Origin: Arctopsyche grandis
Lineage: Eukaryota; Arthropoda; Insecta; Trichoptera; Hydropsychidae
DNA length: 64,000 nt
Assembly: GCF_051622035.1 (NCBI RefSeq)
Contig: NC_135359.1
Coordinates: 31,773,501-31,837,500, forward strand
Direction of reading: 5' to 3'
Part shown: piece after piece, positions 1-13,073 of the stretch
How the letters are laid out: each line of letters starts with the position of its first letter
Numbering within the stretch: the first letter of the stretch is position 1
Made by a program: the position numbers and the translations under genes
The notes under the pieces: generated by a model
Database searches by the model: none
Told to the model about the DNA's origin: nothing
What the model saw: only the letters and a program-made list of their open reading frames with translations

Positions 1-2460
1 ATTTAATGAACCGAATCATTTCTCACGAATATACGAGCATATCATGATGCAATAAAATAAAGGAAGGCCAACGATTGCAATAGAATACACGACAGATCAA
101 TTATTGCATGTACTAAAAACCGTAATAATATCACAGTGACAGTTTTAGTGACCGCAATCAAAAGACAACAACCTGTCAACAATAAAATAAAATGATGAAT
201 CGCGTGCATTTACAACCTTGTTTATTCTCCTAAGGTCAAGTCCATTACAATTTGATTAGAATGTCCATTGTATTCTCGGTGACTCTTTGCAGGAATATTG
301 CATCAAATTGTGTAACAGTGCGGTAATCAATTTTGACACGTGTGTTTTTTTTTTCGTTGCTTTGCTTTTCGACTTTTCATAGACGCAGTGAAAAACCTGT
401 ATATTTGCATATGTATATGATTTTAATTATGTTTCAAATTTTCCATAATGTTTTACTGAAGTGTAATAGTTTTGTATACAGTCAGAAACCTATTAAGCTC
501 TATGCTTAATTATCGAAAGTGATATGGTTAATGCCGTAAAATTGGCAAACACTCATATGTAAATTGCAAATAATATGTAAATTGCGTCGATGGCGAAAAT
601 GTGCCGCCATTTTTGAGTCAAACGAGAAAACGACGTGGTTTTTTTTAAATACATACGTCTTAATAAAATATCAACAGGCGGATATCATAAATAATGTCAA
701 TCGATTATTTTGCGTCAAATATTAATACAAATTAATTAAGTGGATAAAATTTAAAATCTTCACACATTCCCATATTTAAAATTACATGTACATATGTAAT
801 GACTGGAAGTATTTATGGTTTTGTTTCCTTACTATATATTTATAGACTTTTTGTATATAAATATATTTATATTTATATACCATTTTTGAAGGAATCGTCG
901 TTTGTTTGATATTTAATTCGATATTGTATGATATTTGATCGAAATTAAAGGGTTTTTAGTGATATTGTCTTAAATTCGGAAGACAACTTTTGCTTTTTAC
1001 AATATATAAAAAAAATTCACATAAAAGACATTTAAATTTTACGCAATATCTAAAGCTCGTTAAGATAAATACAAACATATTAAAATTTTAATTTTAGTTA
1101 ATAAAAAAAGTACATAAAAAGGAAGAGTGGACTATTAGCTGTCTATAAAACAAAACAGGTTGAAAATGTTTAGAAAATTATGACTACGAAAGCATTTTGA
1201 ATGTGAAAATATGACATTAGACATATTGAAGTAGAGACATTTTTAATGAGATTAAGCAATACAAAACTTTTTTATTATTAAGGTAAATTTGTACTGAAAA
1301 ATGATCACGATTGAATCAAAGGTCGTAGGCCAGGTGCGTGTAAAATTTTAATACAAACGACAGGTGCATAAAAAATTAACAAAGTGAAATGTTCGAAAAG
1401 TTGTCATGTGAATCATCATTGTGCAACGAATGTTACGCGTTACGATTAGAAGCGTAACTTACGAATTCCACAGGTTCCAAAGCGCTTTGAACTAACCGTT
1501 GTTGATTCGAAAGCATTCATATTTCAAAGGAGAAATAAGGAAATATATAATGAGTAGGTACTATCGAAGATGATAAGTAGAAAATGAACGATGATTACAG
1601 ATCGTAATAACGACATGTTTTCATATGAAACGTGAGCGAAATAATTACATCACATTATAGGTTTTAGTCATTACATACAGTACATGTGTAACAATACATG
1701 CGAATAATTTTCAGTCTTGTGTATTTATATACAATGTAAATACATATATTCAGAAGGTGAAAACTCGTGTAATATCACGAAATTAGCATTCAATAAAATT
1801 TTCAACATTTCTCTTACAAGTTATATATTATATGTATTTAAAATATTATTATATATTCAGTCTCTTGGTAAAATAACTGCTTCAAGTGGTAAACCGGTTA
1901 TCCGGTGACTATGTGGTTAAGTCGTAACCGGTGACCCGAAACGTATTAAATCTGTAACAGTTTCACTTTCTTTCAACCGGTCATTTCAATTTATCAAGGA
2001 AAATTATTTTTTTAATAAATAAAAACAGGATATTTTACATTAATTAAAAATATTTACATATATGTATGATATGATGGATTGATTGTTGTGTGCCATGCAC
2101 GTGTCTAATTAGTTGCAATAAATGTAGCGCGTGTTTAAGTTAATAAATTCACCGTGTGCAAGGTTGCAGTGTTTGAATCGTGACGTTTTCAGAATGTTGA
2201 TGATTATATAATTAAAAACGAAGTTAGCTTCACAGTTTGGAAATCGGCGTGAATGAAAGTAAAATTACGATCGAATAACAGCGGATATGCGAGTCGCTTA
2301 TGTCAACAACGGAATGCCAACAACAGCCAAACTGTTGGAAAATTAATTACTTTAAAGTGTAAATTAAGAACGGAACTCATTTTTTGACGAGATTCATCTT
2401 TTTACATTGCAATAAAAGAGTTAAAAATAGGTTTTGATCTTTTTTTTTCAAATTATGTTG
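1..2460. other. Intergenic or intronic DNA, no gene seen
   Basis: AT-rich sequence with no open reading frame that resembles a protein, no RNA gene and no long repeat that I can recognise. The longest ORF (1717-1908, 63 codons) is of low complexity and has no conserved look. Confidence 0.6.
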
Positions 2461-3046
2461 TATATGTTACAGTCGAAGTATATTTTCAGTTGTAGTATAT
2501 TCCAAATTGAATTTTAAGTCATATTCGAATACAAATCAACTAGTGAACTATATCTCTACAAGCGCCAATACACTTTCAACAATGTGCGCCAGTTGTAATG
2601 TAACAGTTGTGTTTTGACTACTCTGATGTTTTTACGAATGCTTTGGAATTCAATAATGCGTTAATATATGCTAGGTATTACAAATAAAAGTATATCTAAA
2701 AGATAACTATAAGATGTGTTCAGAAACATGTAACTTTCGAACTCAATTTTCTAGTCGAGGGACGATTTCACGAAAACCTAACCTATCCATCTAACCTGGT
2801 ACCAACTTATAGTTGAACTGTATCTTTAGTTGTAATATATTTTGAGGATTAAGAATATAATTCGCCACATGAATCAACTTACGTGGGTTATACCGAATAT
2901 ACATATTCCAGCTAGTCAAAATATATTACAACTGAAAATACACTTCAACTTTAACAGTAGTTGGTACTCGGTTAGATGGAATATAATCCAACTAGTCAGA
3001 ATATATTATATTACAACTGGAAAATACACTTCAACTGTAACATATA
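2461..3046. mobile_element. MITE with inverted ends, possible TA target
   Basis: The first roughly 40 bases, beginning TATATGTTACAGT, are matched in inverted form by the last bases, ending ACTGTAACATATA. The subterminal words around ACTTCAACT and TTACAACTG occur again inside, at about 2920-2965. The element is 586 bp and non-coding. TA at both outer edges would fit a Tc1/mariner-type target, but TA is common here, so the superfamily is only a guess. Confidence 0.55.
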
Positions 3047-3481
3047 GCAAAACTAAAGAGTTGATCATTTATTTTTAATACGATACTATTTAATTATTTA
3101 AAAATGAAAATCTTTCAAATTAATTTATATATGAAAAACAAATGACCACGCTTAATTATTTTTCCTATTGAATTTTCGTCACTATTTTCACTATTGAATT
3201 TTAAACACATCACAAGTAAATGTGTACAATTTTTTTATTAAAAACTAAAGCACGCTGATTATATTTTAAATTTTGCGAAACACATAAACTTTTACACTAC
3301 TTGAGTATTGTAAAATTTAGCGCGAATAACGGACGACCAAAATTTCTACTTTTTAGTTTCTTCCTAACTACATAAATAATAAAATTGATTATAATATTTA
3401 AAGCTTTCGATTAAAAAAATTAATATATTTTGGCTCTCTATATGATGGAATTAATATTTCAATATTATTTCCGAAATTTAA
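3047..3481. other. No gene seen
   Basis: Plain AT-rich sequence without recognisable features. Confidence 0.5.
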
Positions 3482-3920
3482 CTACATATGTATATCGACT
3501 TAATCGAAGTCTTTAAAATAACAAATAATCATGATAATTGACCTATGTATGTATGCATGTATTTCCAAACTCATTGCGTTCAATGAAAACACTCATCTTA
3601 GAGGTGTGACCTCTAAGATGAGTGTTTTCATTGAACGCAATGAGTTTGGAAATACATGCATACATACATACATAGGACAATTATCATGATTATTTGTTAT
3701 TTTACACACTCTCGGATTCCATAAAGAAAAATCGAATAAATTGATCAGAGATTCCTTCTTTCAAACAGAGTGGTTAAAGTTTGAAATAGTCTACATATGT
3801 ATATCGACTTAATCGAAGTCTTTAAATTAACAAATAATCATGATAATTGTCCTATGTATATATGCATGTATTTCCAAACTCATTGCGTTCAATGAAAACA
3901 CTCATCTTAGAGGTGTGATC
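3482..3920. repeat. Foldback plus direct copy of one arm
   Basis: A segment of about 95 bp (3515-3608) is followed at once by its inverted copy (3609-3704). The same arm, with about 35 bp of its left flank, then appears again in direct orientation at 3791-3919. The junction at 3606-3612 (GAGGTGTGACCTC) is nearly palindromic. Because the flank is copied too, the third copy looks like a local duplication rather than a separate insertion. No clear target duplication was found. Confidence 0.7.
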
Positions 3921-4290
3921 CTTATAAACGTGGTGAAATAAAAAAATTGCCAAATAAATGAAAAATAGCACGGAAAAAAAATCCGCAAAAAAAATATATT
4001 TTTGACTTTTAAAATTTGCTAGAAAATTAATCAGAAGTATTTTAAAGCTATGAAATATAACAATTAATAGGAAAAATATCTGACTATTGATTCCAATACT
4101 CACTTTGAGCGTAACAATCCTAAATTTTGAGTTAAAGACCGCAAAAGCCAAAAAACTGTAAAAATCGCGGATTTTTTTAAACGCTCATATCTCGTAAACG
4201 ATCACCCACCAACAAAAATCAATATCATTTTCGAATTCAGTGGGTCAAACTTAGTAAAGATTGGCTAGTCTCCGCTCTGGTATTTTTTTT
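3921..4290 (+). repeat. Dispersed repeat family A, copy 1
   Basis: Contains the blocks 'TTTTGAGTTAAAGAC', 'GCAAAAGCCAAAAA' and 'AACGCTCATATCTCGTAAACG', ending near 'TTTTTTTGTTGCTCA'. The same order of blocks is seen at 33838-34125 and, inverted, at 49570-49880; shorter pieces occur at 51290-51425 and 58270-58450. It is non-coding and its class is not clear. Confidence 0.6.
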
Positions 4291-5442
4291 GTTGCTCAGT
4301 GTAATTAGTCATTAATACGGTTTCAATGAACTTATTTAAAATCTGCCTTAATCTACGTATCTCTATAAAACATTTATTTTCTGAAGATTGTTCGTACAGA
4401 CATACTATCGAAAATGCGCACATATTTATGAACATAATCATGAGTACATTCAAAATATCTGCCTAATAAAAGTATTTGTTTCCTATACATATCTATTAAC
4501 GGAAGTTTAATTTTTCCTTCTTAATAATAGTTCAGTTTGAGAGCCACAAAACATTGCGCAATGTGATAAGAGATGTTCGCGACAATGTGCAGGTGCGTAA
4601 AAAGAGCAATAAAAGAGATAGATATCTTGCGCAATCTCAACTTTCCACAAAGGCACACACAAACACTTAACACGCACAAGAAGTAACTAGCAGGTGCTCT
4701 CAACCATTTTATTTTAAAACCAATCCTTAACAGCTCTCCCTTAATAATTTTTCAATTCAAAACTAATAGACCTTCCTGAAATAAATTATGATTGACTGAA
4801 ACTATAATACTTTGGCCCAATTATGCAATGTTTTGATCAATTTAAAATACATTATTTTGCTTAAGGATTTTAAATGATCCTTATTTGAAAATTTTGTGAT
4901 AAGAATGCTTGACATATGTACATATGTATATGCTATGATGTTTTGACGTATAACAACGTTTATATTTGAGGTAAAATATGGCACCTTTAAATTGGCTATA
5001 AATATGAGATTATCCCTTGTATAGTAACAACACAATACAAATTTTCAATTTTTATCGTTCTTTATTTTCTTCTTTATTTTTTTCCTTTAAATATTTTGGG
5101 TAGCATGTGAATGTTTGTTCAATAAAATTAAATGTGTTGTATGTATGTTTATTTAAAATGTGTATTATTTATGTATTATCTGGCCACAGTGTCATATTGC
5201 GGTAACCTGTGAATACACTGTGGTATATGTTTATTAAAATAAAAAATAAAAATACATAAGAAGTGTATATTGAATGTACTATTCAACGATATGTGCAAGA
5301 ATGACGTTTTATAACAATGATAATAAGTCATATACCTTAATGTTTTAATGTAAAACAACGCTATTTTTAAGTTGAAATATGTCATATATTGCATTTTTTT
5401 CTTTCGTATATATGTACATGTATTGTATTTTCAACGAAATAA
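4291..5442. other. No gene seen
   Basis: AT-rich sequence. About 4880-5000 and 5240-5395 are weakly alike (TAACAACG/AAACAACG words with similar flanks), which hints at an old local duplication. No coding signal. Confidence 0.45.
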
Positions 5443-5908
5443 TGGTGCCACTTAAGTATGCGGTCTACCTTCACATATCCACTTTAGTATGCGATCTACC
5501 TTCACGTTTTTACTTTAATATGCGGTCTCACTATCTCAGTTCTCGTGTGTGACAGTGAGACTGAATAATACCGACACTAACAACATAATCTTAAATTAAT
5601 AGGGCCAACCCTAACTTAACCTAACCTAACTTGATCCTTGATAAATAGGTGTTGGCTGCTAAGATATGTTTTTTGTGTGAAAATATTGAGTCAAGTTTGG
5701 TTAGTTAAGTTAGGGTTGGTTCATTTAAGATTAGGTTGTCAGGGTTGGTATTTTCTTCGCTGCTGACGATATTTTGACAGAAATGCTTCGACAACATTAT
5801 GGGGCGGCTGGAGAAAAAATTAAATAGTATAGAGGTTGTTGTTACGATGCAAATAAAAAAAATTAGTCAACTGCGATTCAAAGGCAGACCGCATACTAAA
5901 GTAGCACT
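5443..5908. mobile_element. hAT-like MITE with 7-8 bp target duplication
   Basis: The ends are inverted repeats: the left reads GGTGCCACTTAAGTATGCGG and the right, reverse complemented, AGTGCTACTTTAGTATGCGG. GAAATAA flanks the element on both sides (5436-5442 and 5909-5915). The TIR style and a 7-8 bp duplication fit hAT. The interior holds a second imperfect inverted repeat (AACCCTAACTTAACC against GGTTAGTTAAGTTAGGGTT). A partial second copy is at 38340-38490. Confidence 0.75.
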
Positions 5909-5915
5909 GAAATAA

Positions 5916-6689
5916 GTATATCGTTAAGCAGAGTAAGAATGACGTTTTGCAACAATGATAATAATATCTTGATGATTTAAAATCACTCCGCGGTAATGCA
6001 ACAAAGTTATGCAAAAATGTATGAAATTTTGTATACTGAGTGAAATAAATAATTAAAAAAAAACTGCTAATATTTAAATTATGCTCATAATGAAAGCATA
6101 CGAGACAATAGTAAAAATGAAACTTTGTAAAACAACATTCAAAATTCTACAATTGTGTATAGTATAGTACATTTAGGTTCCAATTTTGACCCATTTTGAA
6201 TTTCATTGAGTGGATTTTTTAATCATTGATTATTTTGTAACTTTACGTGACACTGTGCTTGAGAATAACTGATCTACAATACGTATGTATGTACACAGTG
6301 CAGTGGCGGCGCGTCCCACACGTATTATTACGATAATAAAAACGAAACATAGTCCGTTTTTCATTTCGATTTTTTTTGTTTTCGTAGTTCAGTCGTCGAC
6401 GATGTTATCCGTTGATTTATACGCGTAATCATAACGCAATCTAAGCAGTGTAAAAGAGACACAATAATCATTTGCTTTGCGGTCGTAAAGCGATACGAGC
6501 CGTCACTTTCGATTCGAGTAAAGCGCGGCAAACTGCCGGCAAATTAACTGCCGACTCGCATAACGAACTTTCAATTGCGAAAATGTTGCGTTTGCGAAGA
6601 CAATTATTCGTAAATGACTGATTGTTGCGTCGCCGAAGGGTTCGTCTCTTATTATTGCTATTTTTACAAACCTCCTTTATGTTTTTATG
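5916..6689. other. No gene seen; less AT-rich patch 6290-6660
   Basis: The patch at 6290-6660 has more CG dinucleotides than its surroundings and might be regulatory or a decayed exon, but I find no start, splice pattern or protein resemblance. Confidence 0.4.
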
Positions 6690-6985
6690 TCAAGTGATGG
6701 TTGGAGCTCAACTAACATCTCTTCAAAACCGTGTCATCATAAACCAACTGGCAACGTGGTTACTGACGAACACATTTCCTTGACTACACAATGGGGCTTC
6801 AAACTTTCGCGTCGGTAAAATTGTATTTACGAATATTATTATTAACAGTTTTTTTTCACAGTAATCTTCCCGGACATGCATACAACAAATCCTGAAAGTT
6901 CCATCGTAATCGTTTCAGTGGCTTAGGAGCCTATACGAGACAGACTGACAAACGAATAAAGATTCAATTTTATATCAATATGTAG
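6690..6985 (+). mobile_element. RTE-like retrotransposon 3' fragment
   Basis: Ends with a block ('CCTGAAAGTTCCATCGTAAT', then CAGTGG, GGAGCCTA, ACGAGACAGA) that is repeated at 10240-10350 and 20330-20452. The style, 'questioned base then AATCGGTTCAGTGG followed by GACAGACAGACA and an AT-rich tail', is that of RTE-clade 3' ends in insects. Only the 3' part is present; no reverse transcriptase is readable. Confidence 0.55.
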
Positions 6986-9479
6986 ATATAATCAACGTTG
7001 GAGCTTGGGGGTAGAATCTGAAGATGAGCTTTGAAAATTAAAATTTAAAATCATTAACACTTTAGTGGCCGCGCAATTTCAACGGTGAAATCATATAAAT
7101 ATTCGTTAAAATGTTTGATTTCATAAAAACAATTTTAAACATAACAGAAATTTGGGCACCCCAACAAAGTCGCGCACGATAAAACCACACACAACAAAAC
7201 CGACATTGCCTCGCTGACATAGCCGCGCAGAACAAAAGTAAATTCCTATGTATATTTTATATCCAATATAAATTAATAAATACTCATAATTAGAAATTGG
7301 AGTCAGATGGGCGCAACATTAAAAAAGTTTTTTGAAAGAGCATAATTGGATTTCACACTTTTTACAATGTTATTTTATTTTATTTATATATTTACCTGGA
7401 AGGTTTGAAAGGTAAACCCAATGCACAGTTGAATAAATGAGAACAAAAAGTACATACACACACTTGTGTACACGCTATTTAATTTTATAAAGGTTTGAAG
7501 AAAAAATCTCGATATAATACCATTAAAACAGATTGATTGCTGTAAAATATTAGTACAATACGACATTTTAAATATTCACCAACAAACTCTGTCAAAGTTG
7601 AACCCTAATACATTTCTATCGATGATCAGTAATCGAATAAAACCAAACATAACTAATTTTTATTTAATTTTGTAGTTCTATTTTGCGCGGCATTGACTGG
7701 GATATTTCGTGTTTGCGGAATAGCGGATTTGTCGGCGCGGCATTGTCGCGTCACCAATACGTGTATTGGTTGAAAAAGATTAATGTCAAATCAGTTATAT
7801 CATTGAATTTGTTTACAACAATAATTAAAATGACTATATATTCGACTGAAATGTACATATGTTATTTGAGTTTAGTATTTTAAAATTACAGCGTTACATT
7901 AAATAAGCGTTTTATATTATAAAAAGCAATTAAAATGACAGATTTTATTACAAAATTTCTCCATTCTGTATTTAATGTTTAAGAAAGTGTAGAAAGTAAT
8001 ATAAAAATTTGAAATAAAACGGAGTGAGAGATAGAAAATACCTAGTTTATGCACTTTTCATACGTACATACATACAATTAGACATTTCTTGCAAGTTTTT
8101 AAGTATTTACTTATTGAACCTTGAATAACATGGATTACAGAAGTAATTAAATAACAAACTAATTCATAATAATTGCACACAGCGCTTCCTACTAATGATA
8201 AACCGAACAGACATGAACGATAACCAACAAAGCATGACAACATGTGATTATCGTTTCGTGACCGAACTTTGCTTTTTTCCAACAACACATTTATATTTAT
8301 TGTTTTATTTATACATTTCCGAGATTTTTCAATGCATAAAATATTACAGCCATAAATTTAACACCCAAATGGAACAAAAACCTATAATAATCAACTCTTA
8401 ACTACAATATACCCAAAATAATTTCGAAGAGGATGTTTTTAAAACCTCAAAAAAAATCTATTTGCATTGCAATTATACATGAATTATTTTCGGTTTATTA
8501 AAAAATTATACATGCGATAATAATTGCGAAATTCCCCGCATATTTTTGTTTTATTTATCAATTAAATCTGCCATTATACATTATATATCTCACAGGTGTA
8601 ATATTATATATCGAGACAAAACAACTCGTTTTATATCAGCAATCGTACAATAGGGTCAGTGGCTTGACATTGTTGATGGACAACATTCCGACGATTTGCA
8701 CATTTAAATTCATTATAGTCGTCGACGGACTGGGCGTTTTATTTGCGTATAAATAATTTATGAACCATATGATAAAAATAATGTACGAATTTATTTTCAC
8801 GAGGCGCCCGTGCCGGTCATCGCCGAATCCTCACGTCCGGGTCATTTGACTATTCGCCACTGCATTGACTTGCAATTAAGTTTGTATGTATGTATTTGGA
8901 AAATATATACCTATATATGTATATAAAAAGTTAGAAACACCTGCCAATGTGTAATAAATCCTTATGAGAATATTAGAAACTATTTTTAATCGCAAGGTCA
9001 TTATATATCGCAAGGCTAACTTCATGCAATTTATTAATACTTTCGATTTTAGCAAATAAAATTTTGTGCTAGCTCTATACAAATAAAACACTTGTATAAA
9101 ATATGATTTTATAAAAAAAACATGCATCTTTTAAAAGTATCTACTATGTAGTGACGAGAGACTGTAGTTGTATAAAATCCTTGCCACAAAAATGATCTAT
9201 ATACGTATTTATGTTCTACATAGATTTTTAGTAAATAAAGTAAGAACTATTGAAAAAACGATAATCAGCTACATATGTATATATATATTATTTTTTCACT
9301 GTTTTATTATTCATAGGTAGATATCAAAAGAATCAGTGGACTTTTTCTCCAATTATGCCTGTAAACATTAACATTAAAATAAGACAAACATTAACAATAC
9401 TAACAAAAAATATAATTATAATAATTATTAATAATACTAGTAAAAAAGTAACGTCTACCAATGCTAAGTGTAAACGTAA
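6986..9479. other. Repeat debris, no gene seen
   Basis: Mostly featureless. At 7372-7432 there is a minus-strand LINE/SINE 3' tail of the hairpin type described at 9866-9960 (GGAAGGTTTGAAAGGTAAACC next to a TTATTTTATTTTA tail). Two CG-rich pieces at 7190-7245 and 7680-7760 share an inverted CCGCGCAAAA-like word and could be the ends of a decayed element. Confidence 0.4.
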
Positions 9480-9745
9480 GTTGTTAATGGGTGGTAGAAA
9501 GCCGCGTTTGGATATCTAGCTGTCATCGCTTCAATCTGATACAAGATTCGGCACGTCGAAGAACGGCACGTCGTGTGCTTGGCTCCCCACTGTGGGGCTT
9601 CTCCTACATTTCTCCAAATATGGGATACTGGCAAGCGAGGATAAATACAATGATACAATTTTACCGAAAACACTTCGGGGATGGTGTGTGCCTCAAATAT
9701 GTGCAAGGCATGCCACATTTTTTTCGTAGGTTTAAAAGTATCTAA
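9480..9745 (+). other. Open frame, possible decayed LINE ORF2 end
   Basis: An open frame of 84 codons (9491-9745) is less AT-rich than its surroundings and contains the stretch NLIQDSARRRTARRVLGSP followed by aromatic residues. This vaguely resembles the arginine-rich stretch near the C-terminus of LINE ORF2 proteins (line of RRxxRxxx). The minus strand is equally open. I cannot assign it with any confidence. Confidence 0.2.
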
Positions 9746-9865
9746 AAAAAAACCACGTACCGCGTTCCTTCCGGTGTGATTTCGCCCTTACTCTTCGACG
9801 TCAAATGTATTAAAAAATATACATATATGCATAACAGTTGTCTGTTTGTGCCCTTGTGTGCATAT

Positions 9866-9960
9866 GTACTTTATTTATTGATTTTATTTTATATACCTAT
9901 AGATATATACCAGGAAGGCTTGACAGGAAGACCCCAATGCGCCTTCCTAGACAATTAATT
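9866..9960 (-). mobile_element. LINE/SINE 3' tail with stem-loop
   Basis: On the minus strand this reads stem GGAAGGC, a 21-nt loop containing GGGGTCTTCCTGTCAA, the matching arm GCCTTCC, then an AT-rich tail rich in AAAATAAAAT. The arms are at 9913-9919 and 9941-9947. About 100 bp before the hairpin is shared with the copy at 36365-36485 (AATGCTGCATTGTTTGTAAT), so both are copies of one family. Confidence 0.65.
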
Positions 9961-10069
9961 ACAAACAATGCAGCATTTTTATTAAAAAAATCACTGTATT
10001 TCGAGAAGTTTCGAGATGTATTAATTAATTAATTAATTAATAAATCCATTGAGACATTTATGAACAACT

Positions 10070-10370
10070 AGCTGAGCCTGGCATGCGTTGCAATGCCACA
10101 ATAATGCATGCAATTCCCGTTCCCGTTTTCATTGCCATTCCCGTTCTTGTTCCCGTTCCCATTTGTCGGAAAAACGCAGGCAGCGAATTATAGCGTTGCA
10201 ATGACACTCATTCCCGTTTTTCCCGTTTCATTCCCGTTTTTTTTCACAGTAATCTTCCCAAACATGCATACAACAAATCCTGAAAGTCGCATCGTAATCG
10301 GTTCAGTGGTTTAGGAGCCTATTCGAGACACACAAACATACATTAATTTTTGTATATGTATATGTATATA
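10070..10370 (+). mobile_element. RTE-like 3' fragment with CCCGTT repeats
   Basis: Starts with repeats of ATTCCCGTTCCCGTT (10108-10170), goes on with TTTTTTTTCACAGTAATCTT and CATGCATACAACAAATCCTG, and ends with GGTTCAGTGGTTTAGGAGCC and an ACAGACA-like end. The same order of blocks occurs at 19280-19560 and 20190-20452. The short 68-codon ORF across it comes from the CCCGTT repeat and is not a gene. Confidence 0.55.
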
Positions 10371-12049
10371 GAAGATTAAAAGATTTTAGAACCAAAAATA
10401 AAAAAAAAGTTTTTTAAAAACATACCTATTCTATAATTTGTATATAAAATTATTATTTTGAATAAAAATACCAATAATTTTATTTTACGACCCCGGTATC
10501 TATGTTTAAAACTAAAAACTGGATAGAAGTCAGGCACTTTTCAGAAATTCAAATTTCAAACGCGTTTTACACGATATTTTTGCACCATCGTAATGGCGAA
10601 GTATCCATTTACTTATATTGATGACCAAAATGAGCAATATGGCAAAGTATGAAACAGATCGGATAAGATTTAAACTTTTTCCTGAATTGTAATCGTAAGT
10701 GAAACGTAAAGGAGGTATATAAATATAAAAAAGGCCAACGATTTTATTTACCAACTATTCAATTAGAGTATTGAATCATTTCAAATTGTAATATCTACAT
10801 ACATATGTAAGAATAATACTGAGTAAACTAAATTTTCAAAACTAAGCCACATCTCATATGTGCATATTTGAAGGAAAATTGGCCTTGTTTTCGAAAAAGT
10901 CGACTGAAGTCATTCAAATACAGAAGTCAAACGAATCCATCAAGTCCATGTCAACATTTCAGAACCATTAATTCAAGTCACGTCACAGCGAACGACAACA
11001 TCCTTTCCAATTCGCCCAAAAACTTCAATGGCTCACGTACATAATTCCATTTATAAGTACATGCTTTTGCACAGGTTGTTGTACCGTAAACGTGTGTACG
11101 TATGACATTGTCAAAATAGACAATGACATGTCGGTTATTATTACTTTCGAGGAATTGCAAAACGTATCGTTATCGAATACAAAATGGTCCATACATACGT
11201 ACATACGTATAAAATAATACGTTGTGTCGAAATTTTAAATTATTGGGTTGGACAAAATGCACGAGTGTAAATTTACTTTCCCTGCCGAAAAAATATGTTA
11301 AAATAAAAAAAATAGCCACTTATGGTTTTATCAATGTTTAAATTTATACAGTTTTTGCGCGTCTGCTGGCAAGATTGCTTTTTAATGCGATTCGGGGTTT
11401 TTCGCTGAATTAAAACAGTATAAATTATGAATAAACGCGATATTTTTTTGTATTACAGTCGATCTTACACATTCATACATGGATTATTGCCAATTATGAT
11501 GTGTTTCTGAGAACGAATGACCGCAGAGGAAACAAAGCGTACAATCATTGAAGGTAACCTTTGAAATGTATACATTTTTTACGTTGTTTAAAATATTATA
11601 TGATATCGTGATTTATTTTGGATGAATTGTATTAATGTTGCAGACAACGAGGAAATTTGAAATATGCTGCAAATGCAATCATTGATTTCAAGGACTAACT
11701 TAACAAAAGGACACGTGACGTCATATTACGTAGGCTTACACGGAAGCTTTTTCCTTTTATGCTTAAGAAGATTAAGATTAATGGTAGCATACTAATAAAA
11801 AATCGATATTTTTAAATTACCCAACCGATATATGTATGAGCCGTTATATTTGAAAGTGGCATAATTTATTGTTATAAATTAAATATAAATTTTTACGTTT
11901 AACAATGTATAAAAATACTGGTGGCCTGTAATTTGTTTATTCTGTGTTTTTCCGAGATTCTGGATATATCGTCAATTAAGTTCAAATTAAGTTCAAACAC
12001 AATTTGCGTTTTTGGAACTGAAAAAATTGACTTCTGCCACTTTTTAAAA
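10371..12049. other. No confirmed gene
   Basis: AT-rich. ATTGGGTTGGACAAAATGC at 11243-11261 resembles a mariner end, but no matching inverted end was found. At 11518-11660 a start-like ATG frame is followed by GTAACC and, 90 bp on, by TTAATGTTGCAG, which would join to a 17-codon frame. That is too short to call a gene. Confidence 0.35.
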
Positions 12050-12460
12050 TTTATTTATTTATTTAAAGTTTAAGTTTGGACAATTGTGGCATTATAGGAG
12101 TCCCTAGTGCGCTACAATGGTCGAAAAAATACAGAGGGATGAGAAAAATAAAAATATATACATATACATATAAGCAGACGAAATATACCTTTTATACATA
12201 ATCATAATAAACAGTAGCATTATAATAATAGCAGGTATAGTGAAAATATCAAATAATAAAATACAAAGGAATGTCTTGCACCTATAGCCAGCACCAATAT
12301 ATAAGAACCAGCCGCAAATACAAAACATCCCTGCGAGGTCCAAATAGAAGAGAGAAGATAAAAATTCCACTTATACATCACATTCAATTATGAAAATGAT
12401 GATGAGCGCAAGCTACCAGACAAATCGGTTAAAATAATCCCCGATAACCTAATAGGCTAA
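12050..12460 (-). mobile_element. LINE 3' UTR fragment
   Basis: On the minus strand it ends in the stem-loop type 3' tail: arms at about 12079-12087 (GACAATTGT) and 12113-12121 (ACAATGGTC), followed by TAAATAAATAAAT. The part at 12360-12460 matches 14575-14660 closely (both contain GCTACCAGACAAAT), where the coding end of a LINE is readable, so this is the 3' UTR of the same LINE family. Confidence 0.6.
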
Positions 12461-13060
12461 TAGAAAAACCTAATAGAAACCTAATAACCTAATAGAAAAA
12501 CGCCAATAGGCGTTGTATCTTCAATGTTACCTTTCCAGGTAGCATTGAAAAAAAATCATTACACAGGTCGTGTAATCCATGTCATTCATTTGTCAACGTT
12601 TATTGAAATTCTGAATTTATAACCATAGCAGAATATTCCGATGGAAATCCCTAACTGCTGAGTGATTTAGATTGTGACTTGGCATTTAGACTGTGAGCAT
12701 TACATTTTAACATCAATGAAGAAGATGAAACTAGTTTTGGAAAAATACATTCATTAATAGACTTTTTTTAAATTTTATATTTTTGCTAGATATACTATTA
12801 GAGAGTCTAAACACACCTTTACAAAACTCAAATTCCTCGACCGTAGTTATCTAGGGTTTGTTTGGACTAGCTACAATTTTTATACCTGCTTTCTATTGGA
12901 TTTATAAATAATTCTAGTTTAAAATATTGACGAAATTTTCACCGGGCGGGCTTTCAACAGAAAAGACATCAACACTCAAAGGGAATTAAAAAAGTTATAG
13001 TAAAAACTTATATTCACATATCGTATAGTGTTATCCATGATTAATCAATAATTAGTATTG
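12461..13060. other. No gene seen
   Basis: Contains a short run of AACCTAATAG repeats (12440-12500) and otherwise plain sequence. Confidence 0.45.
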
Positions 13061-13073
13061 AAATATTACATTT

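Noticed and set aside
5590..5740. CCTAACCTAACC runs as possible telomere repeats
   Set aside because: Only two or three units, part of a MITE interior that recurs at 38400 with the same flanks.
11518..11665. Spliced 17-codon frame (GTAACC...TTGCAG)
   Set aside because: Too short and the splice signals are weak enough to occur by chance.
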